Of a stretch of 64,000 nt of DNA, positions 17,134-26,807 are shown piece by piece. Every line of letters starts with the position of its first letter. Within the stretch, counting starts at the first letter, position 1. The DNA is from Oxynema aestuarii AP17. Its GTDB lineage: Bacteria; Cyanobacteriota; Cyanobacteriia; Cyanobacteriales; Laspinemataceae. The position numbers and the translations under genes are program-made. The notes under the pieces were generated by a model, which was given only the letters and a program-made list of their open reading frames with translations, did no database searches and had not been told where the DNA came from. The stretch lies in the NCBI RefSeq assembly GCF_012295525.1, contig NZ_CP051167.1, positions 6,293,751-6,357,750 of the forward strand. The letters run 5' to 3'.

Positions 17134-17355
17134 CTATAACTCCGTCGAATCTCCCAACACCTCGAACTCAGCCTCGCCTAACTCTCCCCGATAAGCCCCC
17201 CCGAAGATCGCCCATTCCAGGAAGGTTCGCTCCAGAAATTCCCTGCAACTTAGCCAAACCAGCAAGGTTACAAAAACTGAGTACCATCGCCTATAATCTA
17301 CGAAGCTTTTGAAGAATTGTTGCAAAACTCCGGCTTTTTCCGGGCTGGAGGGCAT
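17134..17355 (-). other. Possible small or truncated gene next to the IS607-like element
   Basis: The minus strand reads MPSSPEKAGVLQQFFKSF, then SVFVTLLVWLSCREFLERTF and WAIFGGAYRGELGEAEFEVL to a stop at 17134, 73 residues. The composition is protein-like with one hydrophobic stretch. Its stop lies at the presumed right end of the IS607-type element, so the frame may have been cut by it. No family is recognised. The remainder of the gap 17058-17479 holds the IS end and the leader of the next gene. Confidence 0.3.
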
Positions 17356-17479
17356 TTCCGCAAACCTTGGGGAACTCTCACTCCTGGAGCTGATTCTTTA
17401 TTGAGTAAGATAGAATGCCCCAAAATTCTGCGGATTCCGGTCTGAGCAGAGTAAGCCCGATGCAATCAAGACCCTTCCC

Positions 17480-19414
17480 ATGATCCAACACCGACCCATT
17501 CAATCCCTCGCCTCCTTCATCCAGAGGACTGCCATCTCCCTCTCTAGACGGCAGAAACAAACCATTCTCCTGACCCTGGATGTTTTTTTATTCCTAGTAG
17601 CCATTTGGGCGGCATTTGGGTTGCGTTTCAGCACCCCGCTTCCCCTTGCCGAAACCGTGCGCTATCTGTGGCTGCTCCCCTTACTCTTGCTCCTCAAACC
17701 CTTAGTCTTCTTAGGCACCGGAATGTATCGTCCGGTGTTGCGCTATGCAGGCTTTGAGTTTCTGCTGACCGCCAGCAAAGCCGTAATCTGTAGCTCCGGC
17801 GCTTTCATCATTCTGGCTTACTTTTTGCCGCCGTTGCAACTGCCGCGATCCGTATTAATCAACGATGCCCTTCTGACTCTCTTATTGGTCGTCAGCACCC
17901 GCTTGAGCATTCGCTGGTTTGTCACCACGGTCATCGCCCTTTCCCGCCAAAATAGCCAGCAAGAACGGGTCATCGTCTATGGGGCGGGCGCTGCGGGATC
18001 CCAACTGGTTCAAACCTTAGCGCAGCATCCCACCTACAAACCCGTTGCCTTCATCGATGACGATCGCTCCCTCCAAAAACAAATCATTCACGGACTGACC
18101 GTTTACACCCCCTCCGACCTGCCCAAACTGATTTCCCAATATTCTATAGACAGTCTCTTGCTAGCAATGCCTTCCGTCGGGTGGGTCAAAAAGCGGCAAA
18201 TTCTCAATCGCTTGCAATCCTTGATGATTCCCGTGAAAACAGTTCCCTGTATTGGCGATATCATCTCCGGGAAAGTCTCGATTAGCGAAATTCGCAATAT
18301 CGATATTGCCGACCTTCTCGGGCGCGAAGAAGTGGTCGCCGATCCCCAACTCTTGGAACACAATATTAAAGGAAAAACCGTTTTAGTCACCGGGGCTGGC
18401 GGTTCCATTGGCTCCGAACTGTGCCGTCAAATTGCCCGACAGCAGCCCAAATGCCTGATTCTCTACGAAATTGGCGAGTTTGCCCTTTACACCATCGATC
18501 TCGAACTCAAAGAAGCCTTTCCCACCCTGAAAACAGTTGGCTGCTTGGGTTCGGTCACCGACGAGTTACGCCTCCAATCCGTGCTGTTGCAATATGGGGT
18601 CGATACCATTTATCATGCTGCCGCTTACAAGCACGTCCCCCTCGTAGAATCCAACCCGGCGCCGGGGATTCTCAATAACGTCTTAGGCACCTTAACCGCC
18701 GCCAAAAGCGCCATTGAAGCCGGAGTCGGCGATTTCGTTTTAATTTCCACCGATAAAGCAGTTCGTCCGACCAGCGTGATGGGCGCCAGCAAGCGCGTCG
18801 CCGAACTAATTATCCAAGCCCTCGCCAGTCGCCCCAGCACCCCCACTTCCTTTTCAATCGTTCGCTTTGGTAACGTTCTCGATAGTAGTGGGTCGGTGGT
18901 GCCGCGTTTCCGCCAACAAATTGCCGAAGGGAAAGCGCTGACCGTGACCAATTCGGACATGACGCGCTATTTTATGTCGATCCCCGAAGCCGCACGCTTG
19001 GTCATTCAAGCGGGGGCAATGGGTCAAGGCGGCGAAATCTTTTTGCTCGATATGGGCGAACCCGTCCGCATTTACGATCTGGCCGTACAGATGATTGAAT
19101 TGAGCGGTCTGGTACCGGGTAAAGATATTGAAATTAAGATTACTGGATTGAGACCCGGGGAAAAATTACACGAAGAACTACTCGTGGATAGTGCCAAAGC
19201 CAAACCCACTCGCCATCCGAAAATTTTTTGCGCCCAAGAACCCAAAATTCATTGGGAATTCTTGCAACCCCGTTTGGAAGCGCTCATCGAGAAAGCCCAC
19301 GCCCATGACGAAGCGGGGATTCGCGAAGAATTACGCCGCTTGATTCCGGAATATCAGCCGACGAACGTGCAGCTAACCAGGTCGTCTCGTTTGGCCGCCG
19401 TGTCAAATTCCTAG
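17480..19414 (+). CDS. Membrane nucleotide-sugar 4,6-dehydratase/epimerase (WbpM/CapD-like)
   Basis: A 644-residue inner-membrane enzyme of the long-chain UDP-GlcNAc 4,6-dehydratase group, supplying modified sugar nucleotides for polysaccharide. Four transmembrane segments (about residues 30-155) are followed by a CoA-binding-like Rossmann fold (VIVYGAGAAGSQLVQTL) and a second, catalytic SDR fold (VLVTGAGGSIGSELCRQI). The catalytic segment is STDKAVRPTSVMGASKR (423-439), with Met434 where short SDRs have Tyr, and Lys438; this Met is typical of the PglF/WbpM group. It starts the exopolysaccharide block and is separated by 226 bp from the exporter gene. The exact product sugar cannot be read from sequence. 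Confidence 0.9.
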   Translation: MIQHRPIQSLASFIQRTAISLSRRQKQTILLTLDVFLFLVAIWAAFGLRFSTPLPLAETVRYLWLLPLLLLLKPLVFLGTGMYRPVLRYAGFEFLLTASKAVICSSGAFIILAYFLPPLQLPRSVLINDALLTLLLVVSTRLSIRWFVTTVIALSRQNSQQERVIVYGAGAAGSQLVQTLAQHPTYKPVAFIDDDRSLQKQIIHGLTVYTPSDLPKLISQYSIDSLLLAMPSVGWVKKRQILNRLQSLMIPVKTVPCIGDIISGKVSISEIRNIDIADLLGREEVVADPQLLEHNIKGKTVLVTGAGGSIGSELCRQIARQQPKCLILYEIGEFALYTIDLELKEAFPTLKTVGCLGSVTDELRLQSVLLQYGVDTIYHAAAYKHVPLVESNPAPGILNNVLGTLTAAKSAIEAGVGDFVLISTDKAVRPTSVMGASKRVAELIIQALASRPSTPTSFSIVRFGNVLDSSGSVVPRFRQQIAEGKALTVTNSDMTRYFMSIPEAARLVIQAGAMGQGGEIFLLDMGEPVRIYDLAVQMIELSGLVPGKDIEIKITGLRPGEKLHEELLVDSAKAKPTRHPKIFCAQEPKIHWEFLQPRLEALIEKAHAHDEAGIREELRRLIPEYQPTNVQLTRSSRLAAVSNS

Positions 19415-19640
19415 AAATATGGGCAGTTGGGAATCGGAAGTTTGCAAACGATCGCCCGCCTCGGCCCCCCGTTACTGGTTCGGAACCCTCACACACACCA
19501 AAAACACCCTCGCCCCTCTGGTCTAACTCTACTCAAATCCCAGTCAGCACATTCCCCAATTAAACCTCTATATTAGTTTTAGTTTTAATCTTTTAATTAA
19601 CTATTGCCAGCTCCGATCCGATCGCCAGGATCCGAACCCT

Positions 19641-21488
19641 ATGTTAAACACCTCGATCGCCCAAACTTATAAAATCCTCCGATCTTCCCTTTATCTACTC
19701 CCGGGACTGATAAGCTTCATTGTTTTATCCGCCCCCCTTCCGGCTAAAAGCCAGACATTGCCGGGATTAGATCTTTTTAACCCAGGTAATCCCAGTTGTA
19801 GGGGCGACAATACCCCTTACACCCTCGGATCGGGCGATCGCGTACAGCTCGATATTTTCAACGTCCCCGAATATAGCGGCGAAAACGGCCAATTCCAAGT
19901 TCTCGCCGATGGCAGTCTCAATCTCCCCTTAGTCGGTAAAGTCACCGTCGAAGGGTTGACCCTGCAACAGGCAGGCGCCCTGATTTCCCAAAGTTACGAT
20001 CGCTTCCTGCAACGCCCGGAACTGCTCACCGTCAGCCTCCTCGAACGCCGTCCCCTGCAAATCGGTATCGGCGGAGAAGTCAACCGTCCCGGTTCCTACA
20101 CCATGTCCGTTATCGGGCGCGCCGACAGCGAAGAAGCTACCCAAATCCCGACCATTACGGGAGCAATTCAGCGCGCTGGAGGCATCACTCAAGCCGCTAA
20201 CATCACCCAAATTGAACTGCGCCGCAAAACAGGCAGTGTCTGTACTGTCAATCTCTCCACACTCATTAGCCAAGGCAGTTTGCAAGAAGATATCAGCCTA
20301 CGCGATGGCGACACCATTTTTATCCCGACCTCTACCACCGTCGATCCTGTAGCGACAACCCAACTCGCAACGACGAGCTTGGCGGGACAAGCGACCCAAC
20401 CGATTAACATCATCGTCGTCGGCGAAGTGACTCGTCCCGGCGCGTACACCGTCACCCGCGTAGACGAAAAAGGCAGCCTGTTGACCGTCACCCGCGCCTT
20501 GCAAACTGCCGGAGGAATTAATCTTTCCTCAGATATCCGGCAAATTCAAGTGATTCGCCGTCCCAAAACCAGTAACGAACCAATTCCGCCAATTCAGGTC
20601 AATTTGTGGCAACTGTTACAAGGCGATCGCACTCAGGATATCGTCCTCCAAGAAGGAGATACGATCGTCGTTCCCACGGCAACCAACCCCAACCCTGCCG
20701 AAGTCGCTCAAATTGCCAGCGCTAACTTTGCTGCCAATTTTTCACAACCACTCAACATTGCAGTAGTCGGCGAAGTCAACCGTCCCGGAACCTATACCAT
20801 CGCCGGGTCTGATGTGAGTTCGACGGGGAACGAACAAACTTTAGAAGGCCCTCAAACGGGCGGGCAATTAGTCGGACTCCCCACCGTGACCCGAGCATTG
20901 AAAATTGCGGGAGGAATCAGCCCCTCCGCGAATATCCGTCAGATTCAAGTCCGCCGCCAAACGAAAGCCGGAACCGAACAAATCCTCGTAGTCGATCTTT
21001 GGCAACTCCTTCAAGAAGGAGATCTCAGTCAAGATACCCTCCTCCAACAAGGGGATACCATTGTCGTTCCCACCGCAACCAATATCGATCTAGCAGAAGC
21101 GCCCCAAGTCGCTGCCGCCAGTTTTTCTCCGAATACGATTCAAGTCAATATTGTGGGTGAAGTGCTTAACCCCGGTTCAGTTACTTTAGCGCCGAATTCT
21201 TCATTAAACCAAGCGATTTTGGCCAGTGGTGGATTTAATAACCGACGGGCCGATGAAGACGAAGTAGAACTGATTCGGTTAAATCCCAATGGAACGGTTT
21301 CTCGTGAGAAAATCCCCATTGATTTCGCTCAAGGATTAGATGAAGAAACTAATCCTACCTTACGGAATAATGACGTGATTGTGGTCGGGCGATCGGGTTT
21401 TGCCAAAACAACCGATACAATTGGAACCGTTTTTAGTCCGGTCTTTTCAGCCTTCGGGGTTTTTAGATTCCTCAATGTTTTATTCTAG
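19641..21488 (+). CDS. Polysaccharide export protein (Wza-like, four SLBB-type repeats)
   Basis: A 615-residue periplasmic/outer-membrane exporter. An N-terminal signal region (LLPGLISFIVLSAPLPAKSQ) leads to a Poly_export domain (YTLGSGDRVQLDIFNVPEY). Four SLBB-type units follow, marked by GIGGEVNRPGSYTM, VVGEVTRPGAYTV, VVGEVNRPGTYTI and NIVGEVLNPGSVTL; the unit ends read DGDTIFIPT, EGDTIVVPTA, QGDTIVVPTA and NNDVIVVG. Such proteins form the pore for capsule or EPS with a Wzc partner, here 163 bp downstream. It is longer than E. coli Wza (about 380 residues), owing to the extra SLBB units and linkers. No lipobox cysteine is obvious. Confidence 0.9.
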   Translation: MLNTSIAQTYKILRSSLYLLPGLISFIVLSAPLPAKSQTLPGLDLFNPGNPSCRGDNTPYTLGSGDRVQLDIFNVPEYSGENGQFQVLADGSLNLPLVGKVTVEGLTLQQAGALISQSYDRFLQRPELLTVSLLERRPLQIGIGGEVNRPGSYTMSVIGRADSEEATQIPTITGAIQRAGGITQAANITQIELRRKTGSVCTVNLSTLISQGSLQEDISLRDGDTIFIPTSTTVDPVATTQLATTSLAGQATQPINIIVVGEVTRPGAYTVTRVDEKGSLLTVTRALQTAGGINLSSDIRQIQVIRRPKTSNEPIPPIQVNLWQLLQGDRTQDIVLQEGDTIVVPTATNPNPAEVAQIASANFAANFSQPLNIAVVGEVNRPGTYTIAGSDVSSTGNEQTLEGPQTGGQLVGLPTVTRALKIAGGISPSANIRQIQVRRQTKAGTEQILVVDLWQLLQEGDLSQDTLLQQGDTIVVPTATNIDLAEAPQVAAASFSPNTIQVNIVGEVLNPGSVTLAPNSSLNQAILASGGFNNRRADEDEVELIRLNPNGTVSREKIPIDFAQGLDEETNPTLRNNDVIVVGRSGFAKTTDTIGTVFSPVFSAFGVFRFLNVLF

Positions 21489-21507
21489 TCCGACACCATC
21501 ACCAAAA

Positions 21508-21526
21508 GCCCCCCTTTCTAAGGGGG
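21508..21526. repeat. CCCCCCTTTCTAAGGGGGG palindrome
   Basis: A strong inverted repeat just after the exporter stop and before the Wzc-like gene. It is a relative of the element inserted in the coding sequence at 4588-4652. It may form a hairpin in the transcript, though there is no U-tract. Confidence 0.75.
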
Positions 21527-21651
21527 GTTGGGGGGATCTTCCAACCAATCCAGCTATGAAGTCTAATAACAACGATCGCTTAACCTCATCCACCCCCCAA
21601 GGGATCCTGTAGAGTAGGATAGGCAGCCACGAACAAAACAGAGGAGTAAGG

Positions 21652-23982
21652 ATGGAAACGACACCCAACTCTCAGCCAATTGTCTTCCAATCGGGTCAAT
21701 CACCGCAAATGATATCGGTTCCTTACGTTCCGGAATATATGGATCCGGATGAAGAAGAACTCGATTTAGGACAACTGTTTGATGTCATCCGACGTCGGGC
21801 TTTGGTCATCTTGGGAGTTGCAGGTGTAGTCACTGCCGCAGTTGGTTTTTGGACCGCCAACCAAACCCCGGAATATCAAGGTCAATTCCGAATTTTAGTC
21901 GAACCCGTCGTTTCCGATCAGGATAAATTCTCCCAACTTTCCTCAATGGCTGGGGGTTTGGGGGCGGCATTTCTTCAAGGGGAAAGTTCGGGATTGGATT
22001 ACGACAGCCAAATTGAAGTCCTCAAAAGTCCCAAGCTGATCGATCCAATCGTGCAGCAGCTTCAAGTTCGCTATCCGGAAACGAGTTATAAATCTTTGGT
22101 GGGTGGGCAAGAATCTCCCTTACAAATCGATCGCCTCAATAACAATACTAAAATTATTGAAATTAGCTATCAAGATACCGACCCTGAAAAAATCCTATTT
22201 GTTCTCAGCCAAGTTGAAAAAGGATATCTGCGCTATAGCTTAGAAGATCGTCAAAGTAATATCCGTCAGGGAATTCAATTTATTGACGATCAATTGCCTC
22301 AGTTACGGCAGAGGGTCGATACGTTACAGGAACAATTACAAGAATTTCGACAGCAAACCAATCTGATCGAACCTTCGGTTCAAGGGGAACAACTCGCCGA
22401 ACAAATGACGAAAGTTAATGACCAACTGCTAGAAGCTCAAACTGCAGTAGAACAAGGGCGAGAGTTGGTTATTAATTTACGAGAACAGTTGGGTCAAGAA
22501 CCGGAAGAGGCGATCGCCCTTTCGGTCCTGAGCGAAGCGCCGGGATATCAAGAACTTCTGAGAAAATTACAGGAGTTAGAACAAAAAATTTACACGGAAT
22601 CGACGCGCTTTAAACCCGAAAGTCCTCAAATTCAAGTGCTGTTAGAACAGCGCAACAAGTTATTACCGTTATTGCGCAAAGAAGCCCAAACGGTTCTCGG
22701 GCAAAATCTCGGGAATGCTGCGGTTACCCCGGAGAGTTTTCCGTTTCAGAGTACGGTTCGCTTGGAATTGACCCAGCAGATGGTCGATGCGTTTAATAAG
22801 TTTGAGTTAGCAAAGTTACGCTACAGCGCGATCGCCCAAGCCGCCAACGCCTTACAAAAGCAACTCAACGAATTTCCCGCGATCGTCCGTCAATACACCG
22901 ATCTGCAACGAGAATTGCAAGTGGCTAGCAACACCCTCAACGAACTCCTCGCCCGTCGAGAAGGCTTGAGAGTGGATGCGGCGCAAAAAGAAGTCCCCTG
23001 GGAAATCATCGCCAAGCCAGAAATCCCCAAAAATGAAGAGGGCGAATTAGTACCTGTTTCGCCAAAAGTTCTCAGAAATCTGGTTTTAGGGGCGATGTTA
23101 GGCTTAATGCTCGGCTTTGGCGCCGCCTTACTCGTGGAACGTCTCGATAATGTCTTCCACGACCCCGACGACCTCAAAGATGTCACCCGCGTCCCCTTGT
23201 TGGGAACGATTCCGGCGAGTGACAGCGCCAAAGAATTACCGATCGCCGATCGCGATCGCCCGGGCGAACTCTACTATCCGAAAGACTTCCCCTTTACCGA
23301 AGCCTTCCGCACCCTACACGCCAATTTACGCTTTCTCAACCCGAACAAAAGCATCCGTTCTCTCGTCATCGGTTCCGCTACCCCCGCCGAAGGTAAATCG
23401 ACGGTCGCCGTCAACCTCGCCCAAGCCGCAGCCGCAATGGGTCAGCGTGTCTTACTCGTCGATGCCGATTTGCGCTGGCCCCAAGTTCATACCCGCTTGG
23501 GGATCCAAAACCGCAAGGGGTTGAGCCACATTCTGGCGAAAAATCTCGAAGTGAGCGAGGCGATCGCGCGATCGCCCGTCGAAGAAAACCTTTACCTGCT
23601 CACCGCAGGCGCCCTGACCCCAGACCCCACCCGCTTGCTTTCCTCGGACAAAATGCAGCAGCTCATGCAACAGTGGGAATCCAGCTTCGATTTAGTCATT
23701 TACGACACCCCACCCCTCCTCGGGGTCGTCGATGCGCGCCTGTTAGCCGCTAACACCGATGGTTTGGCCCTCGTCGTCAGCATCGGCGAAACGGAACGTC
23801 CCGCCGTCACTCGCGCCATCGAAGAACTGCAAAAATCGAATATCAACGTCCTCGGAACGATCGGCAACGGCGTTAAAGGATCGACGAATAACTTCTACTA
23901 CGATTCCCAACGTTACGATCGCTACAACGGCGATCGCGAAAGCCTCGAAGAAGAAGAACCACTTCCCCTAGAACCCAGCTAA
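21652..23982 (+). CDS. Polysaccharide copolymerase / BY-type tyrosine kinase (Wzc-like)
   Basis: A 776-residue inner-membrane protein that sets chain length and drives export with the Wza-like pore. It has an N-terminal Wzz domain with a first TM (VILGVAGVVTAAVGFW, about 50-65), a long periplasmic coiled coil (about 200-420), a second TM near 480 (LGLMLGFGAALLVERL) and a cytosolic BY-kinase: Walker A GSATPAEGKST with K582, Walker A' LLVDADLRWPQ, and LVIYDTPPLLG. The tail is tyrosine-rich (NNFYYDSQRYDRYNG), the usual autophosphorylation cluster. A GAGGAG ribosome site lies about 6 nt before the ATG. A hairpin terminator at 24072-24103 closes the unit. Confidence 0.92.
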   Translation: METTPNSQPIVFQSGQSPQMISVPYVPEYMDPDEEELDLGQLFDVIRRRALVILGVAGVVTAAVGFWTANQTPEYQGQFRILVEPVVSDQDKFSQLSSMAGGLGAAFLQGESSGLDYDSQIEVLKSPKLIDPIVQQLQVRYPETSYKSLVGGQESPLQIDRLNNNTKIIEISYQDTDPEKILFVLSQVEKGYLRYSLEDRQSNIRQGIQFIDDQLPQLRQRVDTLQEQLQEFRQQTNLIEPSVQGEQLAEQMTKVNDQLLEAQTAVEQGRELVINLREQLGQEPEEAIALSVLSEAPGYQELLRKLQELEQKIYTESTRFKPESPQIQVLLEQRNKLLPLLRKEAQTVLGQNLGNAAVTPESFPFQSTVRLELTQQMVDAFNKFELAKLRYSAIAQAANALQKQLNEFPAIVRQYTDLQRELQVASNTLNELLARREGLRVDAAQKEVPWEIIAKPEIPKNEEGELVPVSPKVLRNLVLGAMLGLMLGFGAALLVERLDNVFHDPDDLKDVTRVPLLGTIPASDSAKELPIADRDRPGELYYPKDFPFTEAFRTLHANLRFLNPNKSIRSLVIGSATPAEGKSTVAVNLAQAAAAMGQRVLLVDADLRWPQVHTRLGIQNRKGLSHILAKNLEVSEAIARSPVEENLYLLTAGALTPDPTRLLSSDKMQQLMQQWESSFDLVIYDTPPLLGVVDARLLAANTDGLALVVSIGETERPAVTRAIEELQKSNINVLGTIGNGVKGSTNNFYYDSQRYDRYNGDRESLEEEEPLPLEPS

Positions 23983-24071
23983 TTTCCAATCGAAATCCAC
24001 GGCAAAAATAAGAGAAAAATTATTTCTCTCCGACCGTACTTTTTTAATCGTAAAATTCAGTACCAAAACTT

Positions 24072-24103
24072 ATTCTCGTCATCGAACAATGACGAGAATT
24101 TTT
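24072..24103 (+). terminator. Rho-independent terminator after the Wzc-like gene
   Basis: An 11-bp stem (ATTCTCGTCAT with ATGACGAGAAT), loop CGAACA, followed by TTTTG. It lies 90 bp after the stop of the kinase gene. Confidence 0.8.
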
Positions 24104-24201
24104 GTTGACAAGTTCCGGATAAAATCCCCTAACATATTCCGGATAAAATCACTCTTTTCTGTAGAGGTGAGTGGAAATTTATCTTTGGGACGAGTTTCGG
24201 G

Positions 24202-25599
24202 ATGTTTCAGAAAATTTGGCAATCATTCCTGTGTAACCAACGGGACAATCTACCACCCTACCCAACCGCGATCGCATCCCCCCAGCAACCCACCCCCCGC
24301 AGCACCAGCGATCGCACTCACTTCCTCCCCAAATCCTCCACCCTCTCGATCGTCACCCAATTTTACCCCCCCGATTACGCCGCTACGGGGCAATTCATCC
24401 AAGAACTGGCCGCCCAATTGGGCAAACAAGGAATGAACGTCCGCATTTTCACCGGACAACCGGGATATGCCTTTGAAACTCCCCTCGCCCCTCCCATCGA
24501 ATCGTCAGAAAATCTTCACATTCGGCGATCGCGAACCTCCCGACTCTGGCCCCAACGCATTCGAGGACGCGCCTTTAACGGACTCCTCTTTTGCCTGCGT
24601 TCTGCCCTCCATCTGATTAAAAGCGCCCATCGCGGCAACATCTTACTCCTGACCACCGAACCCGCCTACCTCCCGGCGATCGGTTATCTCGTCCACCTCT
24701 GCTTTGGCGCTCCCTACGTCTGTCTCCTCTACGACCTCTATCCCGATGTCGCCGTCCAACTCCGGGTCGTCCCCGCCAAACACTGGCTCGTCAAACTCTG
24801 GGACGCTCTCAACCGCCAAATTTGGAAACGGGCGCGAGGCGTCATCGTCCTCAGCTCCACTATGAAAGATCGGGTCGTTCGTAAATGTCCCGACATTGAA
24901 GACAAAATCTCCGTCATCCATAGCTGGGCCGATCCTAAGTGGATCGTCCCGCGTCACAAACAAGACAACTGGTTCGCCCACCAACACGCCCTCGTCGATC
25001 GCTTTACCGTGCTCTATTCCGGCAATATGGGGCGCTGTCACGATATCGAAACGATCTTGAAGGCGGTCGAACACCTGCAAAACGACCCGATTCAATTCGT
25101 CTTCATCGGTGCAGGCGCCAAACGTCAAGAATTTCGCGATCGCGTCCGCGAACTCAATTTAAAAAATTGCCTCTTCCTTCCCTATCAAGATAAAAAACAT
25201 CTCCCTTACTCCCTCACCGCCTGCGACCTGTCCCTCGTCAGCATCAGCCCAGGACTCGAAGGCATTATCGCCCCGAGCAAACTCTACGGGATCCTCGCCG
25301 CCGGACGACCCGTGGCAGCGATTTGCGAACCTCACTCCTACCTGCGCCAGCTTCTCGCGAAGGCTCGATGCGGCATCGCCATCGATAACGGTGACGGCGA
25401 TCGCCTCGCACAATGGATCCGGCGCCTCACCCAAAATCCGGCATTAACCGCCAGATTGGGCGAAAACGGTCGGCAGTACCTCAAAGCCAACTTTACCCCC
25501 GAGATTGTCGCCCGCCAATATTTTGAGATCCTGAGTGCCGAGGCGATCGCCCCAACCCGTTGTTCTAGAGCCAAACGACAACCGAGCCAGCTATTTTAA
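24202..25599 (+). CDS. Glycosyltransferase family 4 (WcaI-like)
   Basis: A 465-residue GT-B glycosyltransferase. After a Ser/Pro-rich N-terminal stretch (about residues 1-45) the domain begins with SIVTQFYPPDYAATGQFI, the N-terminal signature of WcaI/WbuB-type enzymes. The nucleotide-binding C-terminal half has TVLYSGNMGRCHDIETIL, FIGAGAKRQEF and the EGIIAPSKLYGILAAGRP loop. The ATG at 24202 is the only good start, without a strong ribosome site; the poorly conserved first 45 residues could be partly non-native. It follows the exporter/kinase pair after a terminator, so it may have its own promoter in 24104-24201. The sugar is unknown. Confidence 0.85.
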   Translation: MFQKIWQSFLCNQRDNLPPYPTAIASPQQPTPRSTSDRTHFLPKSSTLSIVTQFYPPDYAATGQFIQELAAQLGKQGMNVRIFTGQPGYAFETPLAPPIESSENLHIRRSRTSRLWPQRIRGRAFNGLLFCLRSALHLIKSAHRGNILLLTTEPAYLPAIGYLVHLCFGAPYVCLLYDLYPDVAVQLRVVPAKHWLVKLWDALNRQIWKRARGVIVLSSTMKDRVVRKCPDIEDKISVIHSWADPKWIVPRHKQDNWFAHQHALVDRFTVLYSGNMGRCHDIETILKAVEHLQNDPIQFVFIGAGAKRQEFRDRVRELNLKNCLFLPYQDKKHLPYSLTACDLSLVSISPGLEGIIAPSKLYGILAAGRPVAAICEPHSYLRQLLAKARCGIAIDNGDGDRLAQWIRRLTQNPALTARLGENGRQYLKANFTPEIVARQYFEILSAEAIAPTRCSRAKRQPSQLF

Positions 25600-25632
25600 T
25601 TCCCTACCAACAAAGGAGATCGGACATCCAAC

Positions 25633-26061
25633 TCAGGCCAACCCCCGATTGAACAATTCCACAATCTCCCGGCAAAAATATTTTAATTTTTCCTTAACTT
25701 CGATCGCGGGTTCGCTGGCGCCGACAAATCGCCAGTTTTCCACCGTCGAAAATCGCCACTGTTGACCCTGGTGATCGTAACCTGCGGCCTCGACACCGAT
25801 CGCCCGCCTTTCCCCACTCACCGGATCTTCGTAAAACCGGATTTGCAGTAGAATGCTGCGACTCTGAAACGCCCGACTGCGACCGGGAAAGTGAAAGCCA
25901 ATATCGATCGAATCCGGATCCACCAGCGATCGCGTGTCCGGATCGTTCGTCCACGGCTTCAAATCCGATCTCACATCCGGAAATTCTGACTTAAACAAAT
26001 TGACCACCGCCGCAATCTTGCTCGTCAGCTCCAAATTTTTCGCTTGTTCTGCTGCATTCAC
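25633..26061 (-). CDS. Hypothetical protein
   Basis: A 142-residue soluble protein starting at GTG 26061 with a clear AGGAGG about 10 nt upstream. It contains DPDSIDIGFHFPGRSRAFQS and VEAAGYDHQGQQWRFSTVE, and ends in a charged helix (VKEKLKYFCREIVELFN). No family is recognised; the sequence style is that of a conserved cyanobacterial protein. It lies opposite to both neighbours. Confidence 0.7.
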   Translation of the reverse strand: MNAAEQAKNLELTSKIAAVVNLFKSEFPDVRSDLKPWTNDPDTRSLVDPDSIDIGFHFPGRSRAFQSRSILLQIRFYEDPVSGERRAIGVEAAGYDHQGQQWRFSTVENWRFVGASEPAIEVKEKLKYFCREIVELFNRGLA

Positions 26062-26183
26062 TCGCTATCATCCTCCTTCTCGATAGATCTTTCAAAACGA
26101 TAGAACCTTATCCATCTGTGTTAAATTCCCCTGAATGAGTATTGTAGGCTTCCCCCAAACTCTTTATTTTGGTAAGGGTGCCG

Positions 26184-26609
26184 ATGGAGCGGCCACTACA
26201 AGAACGAGTAGGAATGACCAGAATGACAATACCCTGTCAGATCGTCGTTGAAAACAATCCAGCCCTTATTTATGCCAGTCGTAACGGCAGTCCCGAAAAA
26301 GTCCGGCGCGTCCTCAAGCCCTTCCTAGAAAAATTTTGCCAGGAGCGAGAGACGGCTGGAGAATACCAGGATACACCTGAGTGTTTAGTGGCTCAGATCG
26401 TCGTGCGCTTTGGTTTTGAAATCTGTGAAGACGATTTCTCCAATCTCAAAGTCAGCATCGATTACAACCCCCAAGTCGAATATCTTTACTTCGTCAAATC
26501 CGATGGCAGCGTCCGGGTATTCGTCCCCGAAGCCGCCTATCGCAAAAATCCCAGCCTGGGACTCCAAGGATGTCGGGAACTCGAAGATCGAGGTTGGCAA
26601 CTCGAATAA
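26184..26609 (+). CDS. Hypothetical protein
   Basis: An acidic, soluble protein of about 141 residues with QIVVENNPALIYASRNGSPE, an ECLVAQIVVRFGFEICEDDF block and ending CRELEDRGWQLE. No catalytic motif or membrane segment is seen. Possible starts are ATG 26184 (preceded by TAAGGG), 26214 or 26223; I use the first. It lies 199 bp before ffh. No family is recognised, although the coding character is clear. Confidence 0.65.
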   Translation: MERPLQERVGMTRMTIPCQIVVENNPALIYASRNGSPEKVRRVLKPFLEKFCQERETAGEYQDTPECLVAQIVVRFGFEICEDDFSNLKVSIDYNPQVEYLYFVKSDGSVRVFVPEAAYRKNPSLGLQGCRELEDRGWQLE

Positions 26610-26807
26610 ACCCTTAAAGAAGGCGGCGCCGTTGAAAGAGATCGCCGCCTTCTCCACGACGAACTCATTATTTCAGCGATCGCCGCCCTCTCGACAATCC
26701 CTCCCCCACAAAAGCCAAGGGAACGGGTTCGAGTCCCCCTACCATAAAAAGTTATCCTTATTGATGAGATGAATAGTTACAGATAATTCGCTAGAACCCG
26801 TAAGTTT

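Noticed and set aside
17310..17445. Plus-strand frame reading FEELLQNSGFFRAGGHFRKP
   Set aside because: No start codon or family match; it lies antisense to another equally weak frame, so it is left unannotated.
26720..26760. T-loop-like GGGTTCGAGTCCCC suggesting a tRNA
   Set aside because: Only three T-stem pairs form, and no acceptor, D or anticodon arm is found upstream.
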